The notes under the pieces are model-generated. The model was not told where the DNA came from. It made no database searches and saw only the letters and a program-made list of their open reading frames with translations. Positions 54,237 to 64,000 of a stretch of 64,000 bases of DNA are shown here, one piece after another (position 1 is the first letter of the stretch; each line of letters opens with the position of its first letter). Where the stretch lies: contig NZ_JQHM01000012.1 in NCBI RefSeq assembly GCF_000749845.1, forward strand, positions 1 through 64,000. Reading direction: 5' to 3'. A program made the translations under genes and the position numbers. The stretch comes from Pectobacterium betavasculorum. GTDB taxonomy: Bacteria; Pseudomonadota; Gammaproteobacteria; Enterobacterales; Enterobacteriaceae.

Positions 54237-55310
54237 GTGAGTCAACGCATCATATCCTTTCACCGGATTCTCGTGGTAAAGCTCAGATATCATGGCGATA
54301 TGCTGCTGACCACTCCGCTCATCAGTACGCTGAAAGCCAATTATCCTGACGCTAAAATCGACGTATTATTGTATCAGGATACGATGCCGATTCTCTCCGC
54401 CAATCCAGAAATACACCAGCTTTATGGGCTCAAGAGAAAGACAGCAACGTTATCAGAAAAGATCAAAGATTTCGCAGCGATACAGAAAACACTTAAGAAA
54501 AACAATTACGATCTGATCGTTAATCTTGCTGACCAGTGGCCTATTGCGTTGTTAGTTAAATCATTAGGTGGACGTAGCATTACGCTCGATCGCGGGAATA
54601 GTTTTAAAGGCAAAATATGGCGTTTATTTTTCAGTGATTGCGTCAGTCCACAAGGACTACACATCATTGAGCAAAATCGATCGATACTTTCCCCACTCGG
54701 CCTTTCTGATGCCCAGCCCAAAGATCGCATGTCGCTCTATTATGGTATGGCGGATGCTGAACACGTGTTCAGCATTGCTCCACAACTACGTGAACAGCCT
54801 TACATCGTCATCCAACCGACCGCAAGGCAGGGCTTCAAGTGCTGGGACAACGATAAATTTGCGGTCGTCATTGATTATTTGAAAGAGAAAGGGTTAGACG
54901 TTGTCCTAACCTGTGGCCCCTCTCAGGAAGATCTTCATGTTGTGCAGGATATTCACGCCCAATGCACCTATAAGCCGAATACCTTATTAGCGGGTAAAAC
55001 CAGCTTTTTAGAACTGGCGGCGCTGATCGATAACGCCGCACTTTACATCGGCGTCGATTCTGCACCAATGCACATGGCCGCTGCGCTCGATACACCGCTA
55101 GTATGCTTATTTGGGCCGACAGATCATAAGAAATGGCGACCATGGTCTGACAATAGTGTCGTTCTTTGGGCCGGAGACTATGAACCGATGCCGGAAAGAA
55201 AAAATCTCAATAGAAATCAAAAATATCTTTCCTGTATCCCTGCACAAGATGTCATTCAAGCGGTAAATAGCCTATTGGCAGGTCGTTCTACAAACGAGGA
55301 AGCGCAATGA
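54237..55310 (+). CDS. waaQ: Core heptosyltransferase III WaaQ
   Basis: 357 residues of GT9, starting at a GTG preceded by AAGGA. It has FHRILVVKLRYHGDMLLTTPL at the acceptor side and GVDSAPMHMAAALDTPLVCLFG at the donor side. It adds the side-branch heptose to heptose II. It is the first gene of the ops-controlled operon and overlaps waaG by four bases. Confidence 0.94.
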   Translation: MSQRIISFHRILVVKLRYHGDMLLTTPLISTLKANYPDAKIDVLLYQDTMPILSANPEIHQLYGLKRKTATLSEKIKDFAAIQKTLKKNNYDLIVNLADQWPIALLVKSLGGRSITLDRGNSFKGKIWRLFFSDCVSPQGLHIIEQNRSILSPLGLSDAQPKDRMSLYYGMADAEHVFSIAPQLREQPYIVIQPTARQGFKCWDNDKFAVVIDYLKEKGLDVVLTCGPSQEDLHVVQDIHAQCTYKPNTLLAGKTSFLELAALIDNAALYIGVDSAPMHMAAALDTPLVCLFGPTDHKKWRPWSDNSVVLWAGDYEPMPERKNLNRNQKYLSCIPAQDVIQAVNSLLAGRSTNEEAQ

Positions 55311-56428
55311 ATATTGCCATCTGCCTGTATAAATATTTCCCTTTCGGCGGACTGCAACGCGACTTTTACAGTATTGCTCAGGCTTGCATAAAGCTGGGGC
55401 ACCGTGTCCGCGTTTATGTCTTGTCATGGCAAGGTGAACAGCCAGATAACCTTGAGATTATTTTCGTACCCGCATCAGGTATGAGCAATAACCTACGCAA
55501 TCAGCGCTATAGTGAATGGGTTCAACATCACCTCCAACAACACCCTGTCGACCGCGTGGTGGGTTTTAATAAAATGCCAGGGCTGGATTTCTACTATGCT
55601 GCCGACGTGTGTTACGCGGAAAAAGTCGAACGGGAGAAAGGTTTTTTTTATCGCCTGACACCACGATATAAGCACTATGCCGCCTTTGAAAAAGCCGTAT
55701 TCAAGCGCGATAGCTCTACAAAAATGCTCATGTTAACGCAGCGCCAAATCGCGGATTTCAAAAAGCATTACGGCACACAAGACGAGCGTTTCTACATCCT
55801 ACCACCGGGCATCGCCCTCGACAGAAAATACGACCGCCAAGCACCTGACGTTCGACAAACCTTTCGCCATGCACAAGGCATCAACGACAATGCCATCGTC
55901 CTGCTTCAGGTAGGTTCCGATTTTAAACGCAAGGGTGTGGAACGCAGTATTATAGCCATTGCCAACTTGCCACAGAGCTTACGTGAAAATCTGGTTTTTC
56001 TGGTGGTTGGTCAGGATAAACCAGGGTATTTCCAATCCGCGGCTGAAAAGTTGGGTATAGGTAAACAGGTGCGATTTTTCTCTGGTCGCGATGATATTCC
56101 CGGCTTTATGGCCGCAGCAGATCTGTTGATGCACCCAGCCCATCAGGAAGCGGCAGGCATTGTCTTACTTGAATCCATTGCCGCAGGATTGCCAGCGATC
56201 GTGACCGATATCTGCGGTTACGCTTTCTACATCGATAAAGCGCAGGCCGGGCGTGTTATCCCAACGCCATTCAGCCAAGACACTTTGAATACCGCCTTAA
56301 GAGAAGCGTTAAGTGAGCCGAATACCGTCTCTAGCTGGGCACAACATGCACGTCTATTTGCCGATAGCGAAGATATTTACAGCTTGCCGGAGAAAGCCGC
56401 CGCACTAATAACGGGTGAGCAGCCATGA
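55307..56428 (+). CDS. waaG: LPS core glucosyltransferase I WaaG
   Basis: 373 residues of GT4. The N-terminus [19 protein letters not shown] is diagnostic of WaaG; the donor site has [14 protein letters not shown] and the E-x7-E motif in [16 protein letters not shown]. It adds the first outer-core glucose to heptose II. It overlaps waaP by four bases, as in E. coli waaQGP. Confidence 0.97.
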   Translation: MNIAICLYKYFPFGGLQRDFYSIAQACIKLGHRVRVYVLSWQGEQPDNLEIIFVPASGMSNNLRNQRYSEWVQHHLQQHPVDRVVGFNKMPGLDFYYAADVCYAEKVEREKGFFYRLTPRYKHYAAFEKAVFKRDSSTKMLMLTQRQIADFKKHYGTQDERFYILPPGIALDRKYDRQAPDVRQTFRHAQGINDNAIVLLQVGSDFKRKGVERSIIAIANLPQSLRENLVFLVVGQDKPGYFQSAAEKLGIGKQVRFFSGRDDIPGFMAAADLLMHPAHQEAAGIVLLESIAAGLPAIVTDICGYAFYIDKAQAGRVIPTPFSQDTLNTALREALSEPNTVSSWAQHARLFADSEDIYSLPEKAAALITGEQP

Positions 56429-57225
56429 TTGAATTACACGAACCTTTCGCATCGTTATGGAAACACAAAGATCCATTTCTCGAAGTGGAAAAGCTAGACG
56501 GCGAAGTTTTCCGCGCATTGGAAAGCCGTCGGACACTACGTTTTACGCTGAAAGAACGTTCATATTTTATCAAGATACATCGCGGTACTGCGCTTAAAGA
56601 AGCGCTAAAAAATTTAGTGTCATTCAGACTGCCGGTGCTCGGCGCCGATCGGGAATGGAACGCGATCCATCGTCTGGCTGAACGGGGGGTCGATACCATG
56701 CAAGGCGTCGGCTTTGGCCAGCGCGGATTAAATCCGCTGCGCCGCCACTCCTTCATCATTACAGAAGATCTCAATCCGACGATCAGTCTGGAAGATTACA
56801 GCGCAACCTGGTTGGATAAGCCCCCGACTCTGCAAGAAAAACGCCGACTAATCTGCCGTGTAGCAGAGATGGTGCGGGACATGCACGCAGGTGGCATCAA
56901 TCACCGTGATTGTTATATTTGTCATTTTTTACTGCATCTTCCTTATCAGCCAACGGATGCACAGTTTAAAATTTCAGTGATTGACCTACACCGGGCACAG
57001 CTTCGCGATCGTGTTCCTCTGCGCTGGCGGAATAAAGATCTTATCGGCCTCTATTTTTCATCGCTCGATATTGGGCTGACGAAAAACGATCTGCTGAGGT
57101 TTTTAACGATCTATTTTGATCATCAACCATTGCGTACCACACTGCGTCAGGAACAAGTGCTCTTTCACGAAGCACTTATCAAAGCAAAAAAGATTCGCGA
57201 GAGAACGGAGCGTAAGGCACTTTAA
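56425..57225 (+). CDS. waaP: LPS core heptose(I) kinase WaaP
   Basis: 266 residues (E. coli 265). A protein-kinase-like fold with K50 (YFIKIH) and catalytic-loop D162 in [13 protein letters not shown], then the DLHRAQ metal motif. It phosphorylates heptose I of the inner core, which needs WaaG action first in E. coli. No separate heptose II kinase (WaaY) gene is seen in this cluster. Confidence 0.97.
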   Translation: MIELHEPFASLWKHKDPFLEVEKLDGEVFRALESRRTLRFTLKERSYFIKIHRGTALKEALKNLVSFRLPVLGADREWNAIHRLAERGVDTMQGVGFGQRGLNPLRRHSFIITEDLNPTISLEDYSATWLDKPPTLQEKRRLICRVAEMVRDMHAGGINHRDCYICHFLLHLPYQPTDAQFKISVIDLHRAQLRDRVPLRWRNKDLIGLYFSSLDIGLTKNDLLRFLTIYFDHQPLRTTLRQEQVLFHEALIKAKKIRERTERKAL

Positions 57226-57245
57226 CCCGAGCCCTGATTATCATT

Positions 57246-58334
57246 ATGAATATACTTTTCGTCGGTGAAGCCACATCTGGTTTCGGTGGTATTGAAACCG
57301 TACTCAAAAAAGTGACCAGCTTTCTGGAAAACGATTGCGAAACCAAAAATACCTATACCTTGTATTTTTTATGTCGTGATGACCGCATGGATAAAGCATG
57401 GCTGGCAGGAAAGCGGTTTGTTTGCCATCGCTCTAGCATCAAGATCTCGTTTCTGCGTCGAATGAGTCATGCCTGTGTGCTCGCTCGTTTCATTAAGCAA
57501 AACCAACCCGATGCCGTTATTGCTTTTGATGCACCATCCTGTCGGGTTGCAGCACACGCTCTCCGTTATAGTAAGAAAAGGTTGCCGTTGATTTCATGGC
57601 TACATTACTCTCTCGATCATAAAAAACACGCCGAGCAGGCACTGGTGGCAGATCACCACTTGGCCATCAGCTCAGGTATCAAGCAGCAATTAATAAAGCG
57701 TGGTGTACCTTCCAAACGAATTTCTGTTGTTTTTAATCCGGTCACACCACAAAGCGTTGTTATCCCACGTCCGACGAATAAAGCCGTCTTTATCTATGTA
57801 GGCCGTCTGAAATTTGAGGGGCAAAAGCGTCTCAAAGATATGTTGGACGCTTTTTCTGGGCTGACAGGCGATTGGGAATGTCATTTTATTGGTGATGGTT
57901 CCGATGCTCAGGTCTGTCGCGAGTATGCGCAAAAGCTGGGTATCAACGAGCAAGTACACTGGCACGGCTGGCAGGCCGATCCGTGGGAATACATCCAGAC
58001 AAAGGTTAAAAATGTTTCTGCGTTCGTTATGAGTTCAGCCTTTGAAGGGCTACCGATGACGCTACTGGAAGCCATGTCCCACGGCATCTATTGCATCAGC
58101 AGCGATTGCCCTTCTGGGCCGGGCGATATCATTAGGGATGGCGTAAATGGACAGCTTTATCCAACTGGCTCCACCGATTTCCTCCGTAATGCGCTGCAAA
58201 CGCTTGTCGAGCAGGAACCGATACCGTCAGCAGAACAGGTAAAATCGTCTATACATTTGTTTTATGATGATACTTACTATCAGTCGATGAAAGAGACCAT
58301 CAATACTGTTATTAACCGTCAGATTATCCGCTAA
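57246..58334 (+). CDS. waaB: LPS core alpha-1,6-galactosyltransferase WaaB-like
   Basis: 362 residues of GT4 (E. coli WaaB 359). Shared blocks with E. coli WaaB include SGFGGIETV, SLDHKKHAE, DHHLAISSGIKQQ, YVGRLKFEGQKR and SSAFEGLPMTLLEAM. In E. coli it adds a side-chain galactose to the first outer-core glucose; the sugar here is inferred. It is the last gene with normal base composition before the AT-rich cassette. Confidence 0.88.
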   Translation: MNILFVGEATSGFGGIETVLKKVTSFLENDCETKNTYTLYFLCRDDRMDKAWLAGKRFVCHRSSIKISFLRRMSHACVLARFIKQNQPDAVIAFDAPSCRVAAHALRYSKKRLPLISWLHYSLDHKKHAEQALVADHHLAISSGIKQQLIKRGVPSKRISVVFNPVTPQSVVIPRPTNKAVFIYVGRLKFEGQKRLKDMLDAFSGLTGDWECHFIGDGSDAQVCREYAQKLGINEQVHWHGWQADPWEYIQTKVKNVSAFVMSSAFEGLPMTLLEAMSHGIYCISSDCPSGPGDIIRDGVNGQLYPTGSTDFLRNALQTLVEQEPIPSAEQVKSSIHLFYDDTYYQSMKETINTVINRQIIR

Positions 58335-58352
58335 TTGTCAGTTGGGTTTGCT

Positions 58353-59375
58353 ATGTATTTCAAAAAAGATGATGTGATTAAACAAGTCGTTGAATTCTCT
58401 TCCTCACCTTCGCATCCCGAGAAAGATACCCTGAATATTGCTTTCGGTACGGATAAAAATTTTCTATTTGGCTGTGCAGTATCTATCGCTTCTATTTTAC
58501 TAAAAAACCCTAAGCAACCTTTAGCCTTTCATATTTTTACAGATACTCTCGACAGCGATAATCGTGATAGATTCAACTCTCTGGCTAAGCAATATGACAC
58601 GTCAATTACGTTCTATGTTGTTAACTGCGATTGGCTAAAATCCCTGCCAAGTACCAAAAACTGGTCATATGCCATTTATTTTCGTTTTATCGCCACTGAT
58701 TATTTTTATCATCTGCTTGATAAAATCATTTATCTCGATTCAGATATCGTTTGCAACGGTTCGCTTCAGGAATTATCTGAGCTAAACATAGAAAATTATA
58801 TTATTGCTGCCGTAGCAGAGGGGAAAAGTCCTTGGTGGGAAAAATGTGCCACTCGCCTGAAAACACCCGGCATTAAAAATGGTTATTTCAATTCTGGTTT
58901 TTTATTGATTAATTTAAAAAACTGGCATCAGAATAACATCACTACGAAAACTATGATGATGTTAATAGATAAGGATGTTGCCAACAAAATCTCTTATCCT
59001 GACCAAGACATCCTCAATATGCTATTACCAGGACACATCCTCTTTCTTGATAAAAAATACAATACTCAGTTCAGTATCAATTATGAATTAAAATGTAAAA
59101 GAGGCGAGACTTATCCTCACCCAATAAATAACGACACGGTTTTTATTCATTATATCGGTCCAACCAAGCCTTGGCACGAGTGGGCCAAGTACCCTAGTTC
59201 CGCGTACTTTTATAATGCAAAAGCCCTTTCTCCGTGGAAAAATGTTCCATTAGAAAAAGCAAATTCGGCAAATCAATTTAGATACTGCGCAAAACATCTT
59301 TTTCATAAAGGCCATTCTATTCCATCATTAATAAGTTATATTCATTATTTCTCAAAAAAATTGTTCCATCGATGA
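58353..59375 (+). CDS. GT8 family LPS core glycosyltransferase, first paralog
   Basis: 340 residues from the ATG at 58353 (MYFKKDDVIKQ); a TTG at 58335 is possible, but the next gene starts MYFNKE in the same way. GT8 family: DxD-type motif IIYLDSDIVCNG, acceptor motif GYFNSGFLLINLKNW, and C-terminal HYIGPTKPWHEWAKYP, as in WaaO/WaaI/WaaJ. It should add an outer-core glucose or galactose from a UDP-sugar. It is AT-rich: 14 G+C of 60 in the row 58861-58920. Its closest relative in the window is the next gene. Confidence 0.88.
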   Translation: MYFKKDDVIKQVVEFSSSPSHPEKDTLNIAFGTDKNFLFGCAVSIASILLKNPKQPLAFHIFTDTLDSDNRDRFNSLAKQYDTSITFYVVNCDWLKSLPSTKNWSYAIYFRFIATDYFYHLLDKIIYLDSDIVCNGSLQELSELNIENYIIAAVAEGKSPWWEKCATRLKTPGIKNGYFNSGFLLINLKNWHQNNITTKTMMMLIDKDVANKISYPDQDILNMLLPGHILFLDKKYNTQFSINYELKCKRGETYPHPINNDTVFIHYIGPTKPWHEWAKYPSSAYFYNAKALSPWKNVPLEKANSANQFRYCAKHLFHKGHSIPSLISYIHYFSKKLFHR

Positions 59376-59391
59376 TCACGAAGAGACAAAA

Positions 59392-60381
59392 ATGTACTTT
59401 AATAAAGAAATAATTATCGAGAGAGAAATAGATTTCATTGGGATTAGAAACAATGAAAAAAATGTATTTAACATCGCTTACGGCATAGATAGAAACTTTA
59501 TTTTCGGCGCAGCTATTTCTGCAACTTCGATTATTATCAATAATACCAAACCTTTAGCTTTTCATTTTTTTATGGATCATATTGATGATGAAATAATCCA
59601 TCAATTTGAATCCATGGCTAATAAATTCAACGTTAACATTCATTTATATCAGGTTAATACACAACTACTTAGCGATTTACCTGATAAAAAATGGCCTTGC
59701 TCGGCTTATTTCAGGCTGGTAGCCTTTGATTATCTTGATGATCAGGTGGACACGCTATTGTATCTAGATGCCGATGTGATGTGCAAAGGCAGTATCAATG
59801 ATTTATATGAGCTACGTTTCGGTAAGAACATTTGTGCCATTGTGCCTGATATCATTGAAACCAGAGAACAATGTGCAACACGTTTGGCCAGACCAGAGAT
59901 AAAAGAAAGTTATTTTAACTCTGGCATTATGTTTACCCACTTGAAAAGCTGGGCAGATAATCAACTTACTGAAAGAACGCTTTCTTTTATTAAAGAAAAC
60001 ACTTCGCTTAAATACCCGGATCAGGATGCACTGAACATTCTACTTTACGGAAAGACGATCATTCTACCGCGTAAATTCAACTGCATTTACAGCATCAAAA
60101 GTGAGCTGAAAGATAAGACTCATCAGGCTTATAAGAAAATAATTAACGACGAGAGCGTTTTCATTCATTATGTCGGCACGACGAAACCCTGGAATGAATG
60201 GGGTCAATATCCTTCTACGGTTTATTTCAGCCATGCTTATCAGCAATCAACCTGGAGTGACGTCCCCCTTATTGTTGCAAACACGCCAATACAGTGGAAG
60301 AAAAAATCCAAGCATGAGATAGGAAAAGGAAAGCTGATAAAAGGAATATTAAGTAGAATTAAATATCTCATAGAAAAATAA
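59392..60381 (+). CDS. GT8 family LPS core glycosyltransferase, second paralog
   Basis: 329 residues. Metal/donor motif LLYLDADVMCKG, acceptor motif SYFNSGIMFTHLKSW and C-terminal HYVGTTKPWNEWGQYPSTVYF. It aligns with the preceding GT8 along its whole length (NIAFGTDKNFLFG versus NIAYGIDRNFIFG), so the pair is a tandem duplication or a pair inherited together. By family it should extend the outer core by one hexose; which one is not predictable. Confidence 0.88.
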   Translation: MYFNKEIIIEREIDFIGIRNNEKNVFNIAYGIDRNFIFGAAISATSIIINNTKPLAFHFFMDHIDDEIIHQFESMANKFNVNIHLYQVNTQLLSDLPDKKWPCSAYFRLVAFDYLDDQVDTLLYLDADVMCKGSINDLYELRFGKNICAIVPDIIETREQCATRLARPEIKESYFNSGIMFTHLKSWADNQLTERTLSFIKENTSLKYPDQDALNILLYGKTIILPRKFNCIYSIKSELKDKTHQAYKKIINDESVFIHYVGTTKPWNEWGQYPSTVYFSHAYQQSTWSDVPLIVANTPIQWKKKSKHEIGKGKLIKGILSRIKYLIEK

Positions 60382-60440
60382 CTTAAAGAACCATTATATG
60401 TTTAGAAAATATTTTTGAAATTTATTCGGAACGTAATGAC

Positions 60441-61340
60441 ATGAATATCACATCCGTTGTAATAATTTATAATGCAGAGTTACGTGAGTCGGACACGCTA
60501 AAAAGTATTCTGCTTTGTCAGATTCAAAATATAAATCTGAATATTTGCATTTGGAACAATGGGCCAAAATTATTAACAGAAAGTGATGCTTCTGATTTTA
60601 TATCACAATGCCAAAAAAAAGGCATTCAAGCAAAAATATATCAAGACATAAGGAATTTATCCCTGTCTAAAATTTATAATTTTTTTGTTAAGAATGAAGA
60701 ATTTGAATTTATAACAATTTTAGACCAAGATTCTTATTTACCTGAAAATTACCTTACGAAAATATCATCACATCAAGAAGCGGATATTGTTGCTCCAATT
60801 GTTATTGCAGAGAGAAATGGTATTAGCGCACAGACCGATCCTCATTTTTATGGAGATGTCAATCTCATGATTGGAGAGGGGAAAGTCGATATGAAGATAG
60901 ATTCGGTTATGTCGGGACTCGCACTGTCGAAACAAGGAGCAGATAAAATAATCGCATTTAGAGGTTATCTCTTTGAGGAACGGTTAGCTTTTTATGGAAT
61001 AGACAGTGACATTTTTAGAACCATGAATATTATGGCAGACAATAAAATAACACTAAATATATATTGCGCAAACAAGATTTACCACTCATTTGCAATGTCT
61101 AATCCTGATAATAAAAATGATTCCTTCCGAATCATGGAAATGTTTTACTATAAGACATTCATAAGAAATGAATATCAGAAGAAATCTAAAATCAGTACCA
61201 TATTCATATATCTAAGAGATTTTATTAGAGGAAAAACAGATTTTGACCGGACAAAAAAACTTATTATTTTTTCTATAGATAATACTCACCCAAGATCAAA
61301 ATTAAATATAGAAAAGAACATTAACCCCATATATAAATAA
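60441..61340 (+). CDS. GT2 family glycosyltransferase, first paralog
   Basis: 299 residues, strongly AT-rich (16 G+C of 60 in row 60601-60660). The N-terminus MNITSVVIIYNA fits the GT2 nucleotide fold; ITILDQDSYLPENY is the metal-binding DxD in the DQD form often seen in rhamnosyltransferase-like GT2 enzymes. DSVMSGLALS and GIDSDIFR fit the acceptor half. No signal or membrane segment is seen. Sugar unknown. It is paralogous to the next gene: YQDIRNLSLSKIYNFF versus YQDTRNLSLSKIYNYF. Confidence 0.78.
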   Translation: MNITSVVIIYNAELRESDTLKSILLCQIQNINLNICIWNNGPKLLTESDASDFISQCQKKGIQAKIYQDIRNLSLSKIYNFFVKNEEFEFITILDQDSYLPENYLTKISSHQEADIVAPIVIAERNGISAQTDPHFYGDVNLMIGEGKVDMKIDSVMSGLALSKQGADKIIAFRGYLFEERLAFYGIDSDIFRTMNIMADNKITLNIYCANKIYHSFAMSNPDNKNDSFRIMEMFYYKTFIRNEYQKKSKISTIFIYLRDFIRGKTDFDRTKKLIIFSIDNTHPRSKLNIEKNINPIYK

Positions 61341-61399
61341 TAAACATCCGAAAAACATTTGGAAACTTTATAAAAACCACGCTTACAAGCACACAAAAA

Positions 61400-62323
61400 A
61401 TGGAAAAAATCAAAATAAATGCCATAATAGTTCTCTATAATTGCAACATGGAGGATTCCGTAACCGTCAATTCTATTTTTAAAGCAAATCTTGATAATAT
61501 AGAGCTTAAACTATTAATATGGAACAATGGTAATATACTGTTAAATGAAAAAGATGTAAGTAATTTCATTGAAAAATGTCAACAAAAAAAAATTAGCACA
61601 GACGTTTATCAGGATACTAGAAATCTATCTCTCAGTAAAATATATAACTATTTCATTGCCAAATCAGATTATAACTACATTTCCGTTTTAGATCAGGACA
61701 CCAGCGTAAACAATGATTTCTTTCTAAATATAAAAGAAAATGCAAACTATGAAATCATTTGCCCTGAAATTTACTTATCCAATAAAGAAAATATAAAAAG
61801 CAGCCCAATCTATAACACTCCTGATGAGAGTATTGATTTTATTGAGGCCGGTGATTTTAATGCCAATGCAATGTTTACTTGTGCTTCAGGTCTATCATTT
61901 TCCTCAGTACTGATAAAGAAAATAGCAGACTATTATGGATATATTTTTAATGAAAGTTATGCATTTTATTGGGCAGACCATGACCTACTTGAAAGATTAA
62001 CTGCATTTGACTATGTCAAAGGAAAATGTGTTGGAAAAATGTATCATAACATGTCCGGCGTAGGTCAGGATTTTAGTAGAATGCAAGAATCCGCAAAGCT
62101 AGAGCATGGCTTAGGAAAAATACTAAGAAGAATAAATAAACAAAATAAGCCCGGTTCTCTGAGAAACATTATTTATGCGATAAAGTATACACTTAAAGCA
62201 AAGTGTTCTATATCAAGCGCCTTAAAAATAGTTCAATGCGCGATACAAAAGCAACATCCAAGATCGCGCTTTAATATAGATAAAAACAGTAAAGCCACTC
62301 ACAACTATTCTACTGATAGCTAA
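61400..62323 (+). CDS. GT2 family glycosyltransferase, second paralog
   Basis: 307 residues, strongly AT-rich (16 G+C of 60 in row 61381-61440). It shows the same order of motifs as the preceding gene: IIVLYNCN, ISVLDQDTSVNNDF, CASGLSFSS, WADHDLLERL, and a shared C-terminal signature QHPRSRFNIDKN (versus THPRSKLNIEKN). It probably adds one sugar to the core or a core-linked chain. It is followed by waaA, where base composition returns to normal. Confidence 0.78.
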   Translation: MEKIKINAIIVLYNCNMEDSVTVNSIFKANLDNIELKLLIWNNGNILLNEKDVSNFIEKCQQKKISTDVYQDTRNLSLSKIYNYFIAKSDYNYISVLDQDTSVNNDFFLNIKENANYEIICPEIYLSNKENIKSSPIYNTPDESIDFIEAGDFNANAMFTCASGLSFSSVLIKKIADYYGYIFNESYAFYWADHDLLERLTAFDYVKGKCVGKMYHNMSGVGQDFSRMQESAKLEHGLGKILRRINKQNKPGSLRNIIYAIKYTLKAKCSISSALKIVQCAIQKQHPRSRFNIDKNSKATHNYSTDS

Positions 62324-62388
62324 ACCATAGCCTTATCATCACGAACCCGATAAAATCCCCCCAGCGATAACTGATAACAGTAGATCTT

Positions 62389-63666
62389 ATGTTACAAACT
62401 CTCTACACCATCATCCTGTACCTCATCCAGCCGTTGATTTGGCTTCGCCTGTGGCTTCGTGGCCGCAAGGCACCTGCCTATCGTCGGCGCTGGGGTGAAC
62501 GCTACGGTTTTTGTGCAGAGAAGGTCAAGCCAGACGGCATCATGCTGCATTCTGTGTCGGTGGGTGAAACGTTGGCTGCCATCCCTCTGGTTAGGGCATT
62601 GCGCCATCGTTACCCTAATCTACCTATCACGGTAACAACCATGACGCCGACCGGTTCCGAGCGCGTGCGCTCTGCTTTTGGCGACACGGTCTATCATGTT
62701 TATCTACCTTATGATTTGCCCTATGCACTGAAACGCTTTTTTGATCAGGTTCGTCCAAAAATCGTCATCATTATGGAAACTGAACTCTGGCCAAATCTGA
62801 TCGCGGAACTACATAAACGCGAAATTCCACTGGTCATTGCAAATGCACGGCTGTCTGGGCGTTCTGCTGCGGGTTATAAAAAGATCGGCAAACTCATGCG
62901 CCACATCTTACAGCGCATTACCCTCGTCGCCGCACAAAATCAGGAAGACGGAAATCGATTTATCGCTCTTGGCCTGAAGCGCTCAAGCCTGAAAGTGACC
63001 GGCAGTCTCAAATTTGATATTTCCGTTACGCCAGAACTCGCGGCTAAAGCGATTACCTTGCGTCGGCAATGGGCACCGCATCGTCCAGTTTGGATAGCCA
63101 CCAGTACGCACGAGGGTGAGGAAGCGATCGTTCTGGCCGCTCACCGACAACTGCTTGCCACTTATCCTGATTTATTACTGATTCTTGTGCCTCGCCACCC
63201 AGAACGTTTCTCCACCACCCAGGCGTTAGCAGAAAATCTGGGGTTCACCTATACGCTGCGTAGCGGTGGTGAGCAACCTTCTGCGAACACGCAGGTAGTG
63301 ATTGGGGACACCATGGGCGAGCTGATGCTGTTGTATGGCATTGCCGATCTGGCATTTGTGGGGGGGAGTTTGGTTGAACGGGGCGGACATAATCCGCTAG
63401 AAGCGGCAGCCCACGCGATTCCAGTGTTAATGGGGCCACATACTTTCAATTTCAAAGACATCTGCAACAAGCTAGACCAGGCTGATGGGCTGATTACCGT
63501 GACCGATGCAGATTCACTTGGAAGAGAGGTGGGAAAACTGCTCGCTGACGAAGACTATCGTCTCTACTATGGTCGACACGCCGTAGAAGTATTATACCAA
63601 AATCAGGGCGCACTACAGATGCTGCTAACGCTATTAGAACCTTATTTACCTCAGCGGACGCAGTGA
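62389..63666 (+). CDS. waaA: Kdo transferase WaaA
   Basis: 425 residues, as in E. coli. One N-terminal membrane anchor (about 5-22), catalytic E60 in LHSVSVGETLAA, and GGSLVERGGHNPLEAAA in the C-terminal GT30 half. It transfers two Kdo residues to lipid IVA, an essential early step. It is downstream of the RfaH-controlled core cassette and ahead of coaD, the E. coli waaA-coaD order. Base composition is normal (38 of 60 G+C in row 62461-62520). Confidence 0.97.
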   Translation: MLQTLYTIILYLIQPLIWLRLWLRGRKAPAYRRRWGERYGFCAEKVKPDGIMLHSVSVGETLAAIPLVRALRHRYPNLPITVTTMTPTGSERVRSAFGDTVYHVYLPYDLPYALKRFFDQVRPKIVIIMETELWPNLIAELHKREIPLVIANARLSGRSAAGYKKIGKLMRHILQRITLVAAQNQEDGNRFIALGLKRSSLKVTGSLKFDISVTPELAAKAITLRRQWAPHRPVWIATSTHEGEEAIVLAAHRQLLATYPDLLLILVPRHPERFSTTQALAENLGFTYTLRSGGEQPSANTQVVIGDTMGELMLLYGIADLAFVGGSLVERGGHNPLEAAAHAIPVLMGPHTFNFKDICNKLDQADGLITVTDADSLGREVGKLLADEDYRLYYGRHAVEVLYQNQGALQMLLTLLEPYLPQRTQ

Positions 63667-63690
63667 AGCCGTTACCGAAATTGTAAATAA

Positions 63691-64000
<310 letters not shown>

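Overview
This window looks like chromosomal DNA of a soft-rot enterobacterium, most likely Pectobacterium. Nearly every housekeeping protein is a full-length match to its E. coli counterpart, but the gene order and several accessory genes differ from E. coli. No phage, insertion sequence, tRNA or CRISPR array was recognised. Species assignment is inferred from remembered family sequences, not from a search. || Layout: 1-278 holds the leftward promoter and leader of an rRNA operon whose 16S gene lies outside the window. 279-19239 is a conserved block: hemG-trkH-yigZ-pepQ (leftward), fadBA (rightward, with a FadR operator), fre-ubiD (leftward), rfaH (rightward), hemB-tatD, tatABC, ubiE-ubiJ-ubiB and rmuC (all leftward). 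The HemB is the cysteine-poor, Pseudomonas-like type rather than the zinc type of E. coli. 19584-24189 is the divergent arginine cluster argCBH / argE with paired ARG boxes. 24232-27857 is an accessory carbohydrate module: a GntR/HutC regulator, an enolase-superfamily (ManD/RspA-like) dehydratase and a PTS EIIBC. 28100-40197 holds ppc, a tyrosine-phosphatase-like gene, udp, a dienelactone hydrolase, a chemoreceptor, metE/metR and bioP. || 40418-49474 holds pagP, cysE-gpsA-secB-yibN, envC-yibQ and kbl-tdh. 49718-64000 is the lipopolysaccharide core locus: hldD-waaF-waaC-waaL, then a JUMPStart/ops element and waaQ-waaG-waaP-waaB, two tandem GT8 genes, two tandem GT2 genes, waaA and the 5' part of coaD. 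The four GT genes at 58353-62323 are visibly AT-rich and look acquired. RfaH, encoded at 10372-10860, is the known reader of the ops element found at 54181-54192, so regulator and target lie in the same window. || Most notable non-coding signals: a repeat family with three copies (17681, 41315, 42427), two of which supply the C-terminal codons of rmuC and gpsA; three copies of TTGGTYTG in front of the PTS gene; a LexA-like box before rmuC; MetJ-like boxes between metE and metR; and three direct repeats in the yibN-secB gap, where E. coli carries grxC. The best candidates for undescribed biology are the GntR-dehydratase-PTS module and the duplicated GT8/GT2 core-extension cassette; both are inferences from sequence.
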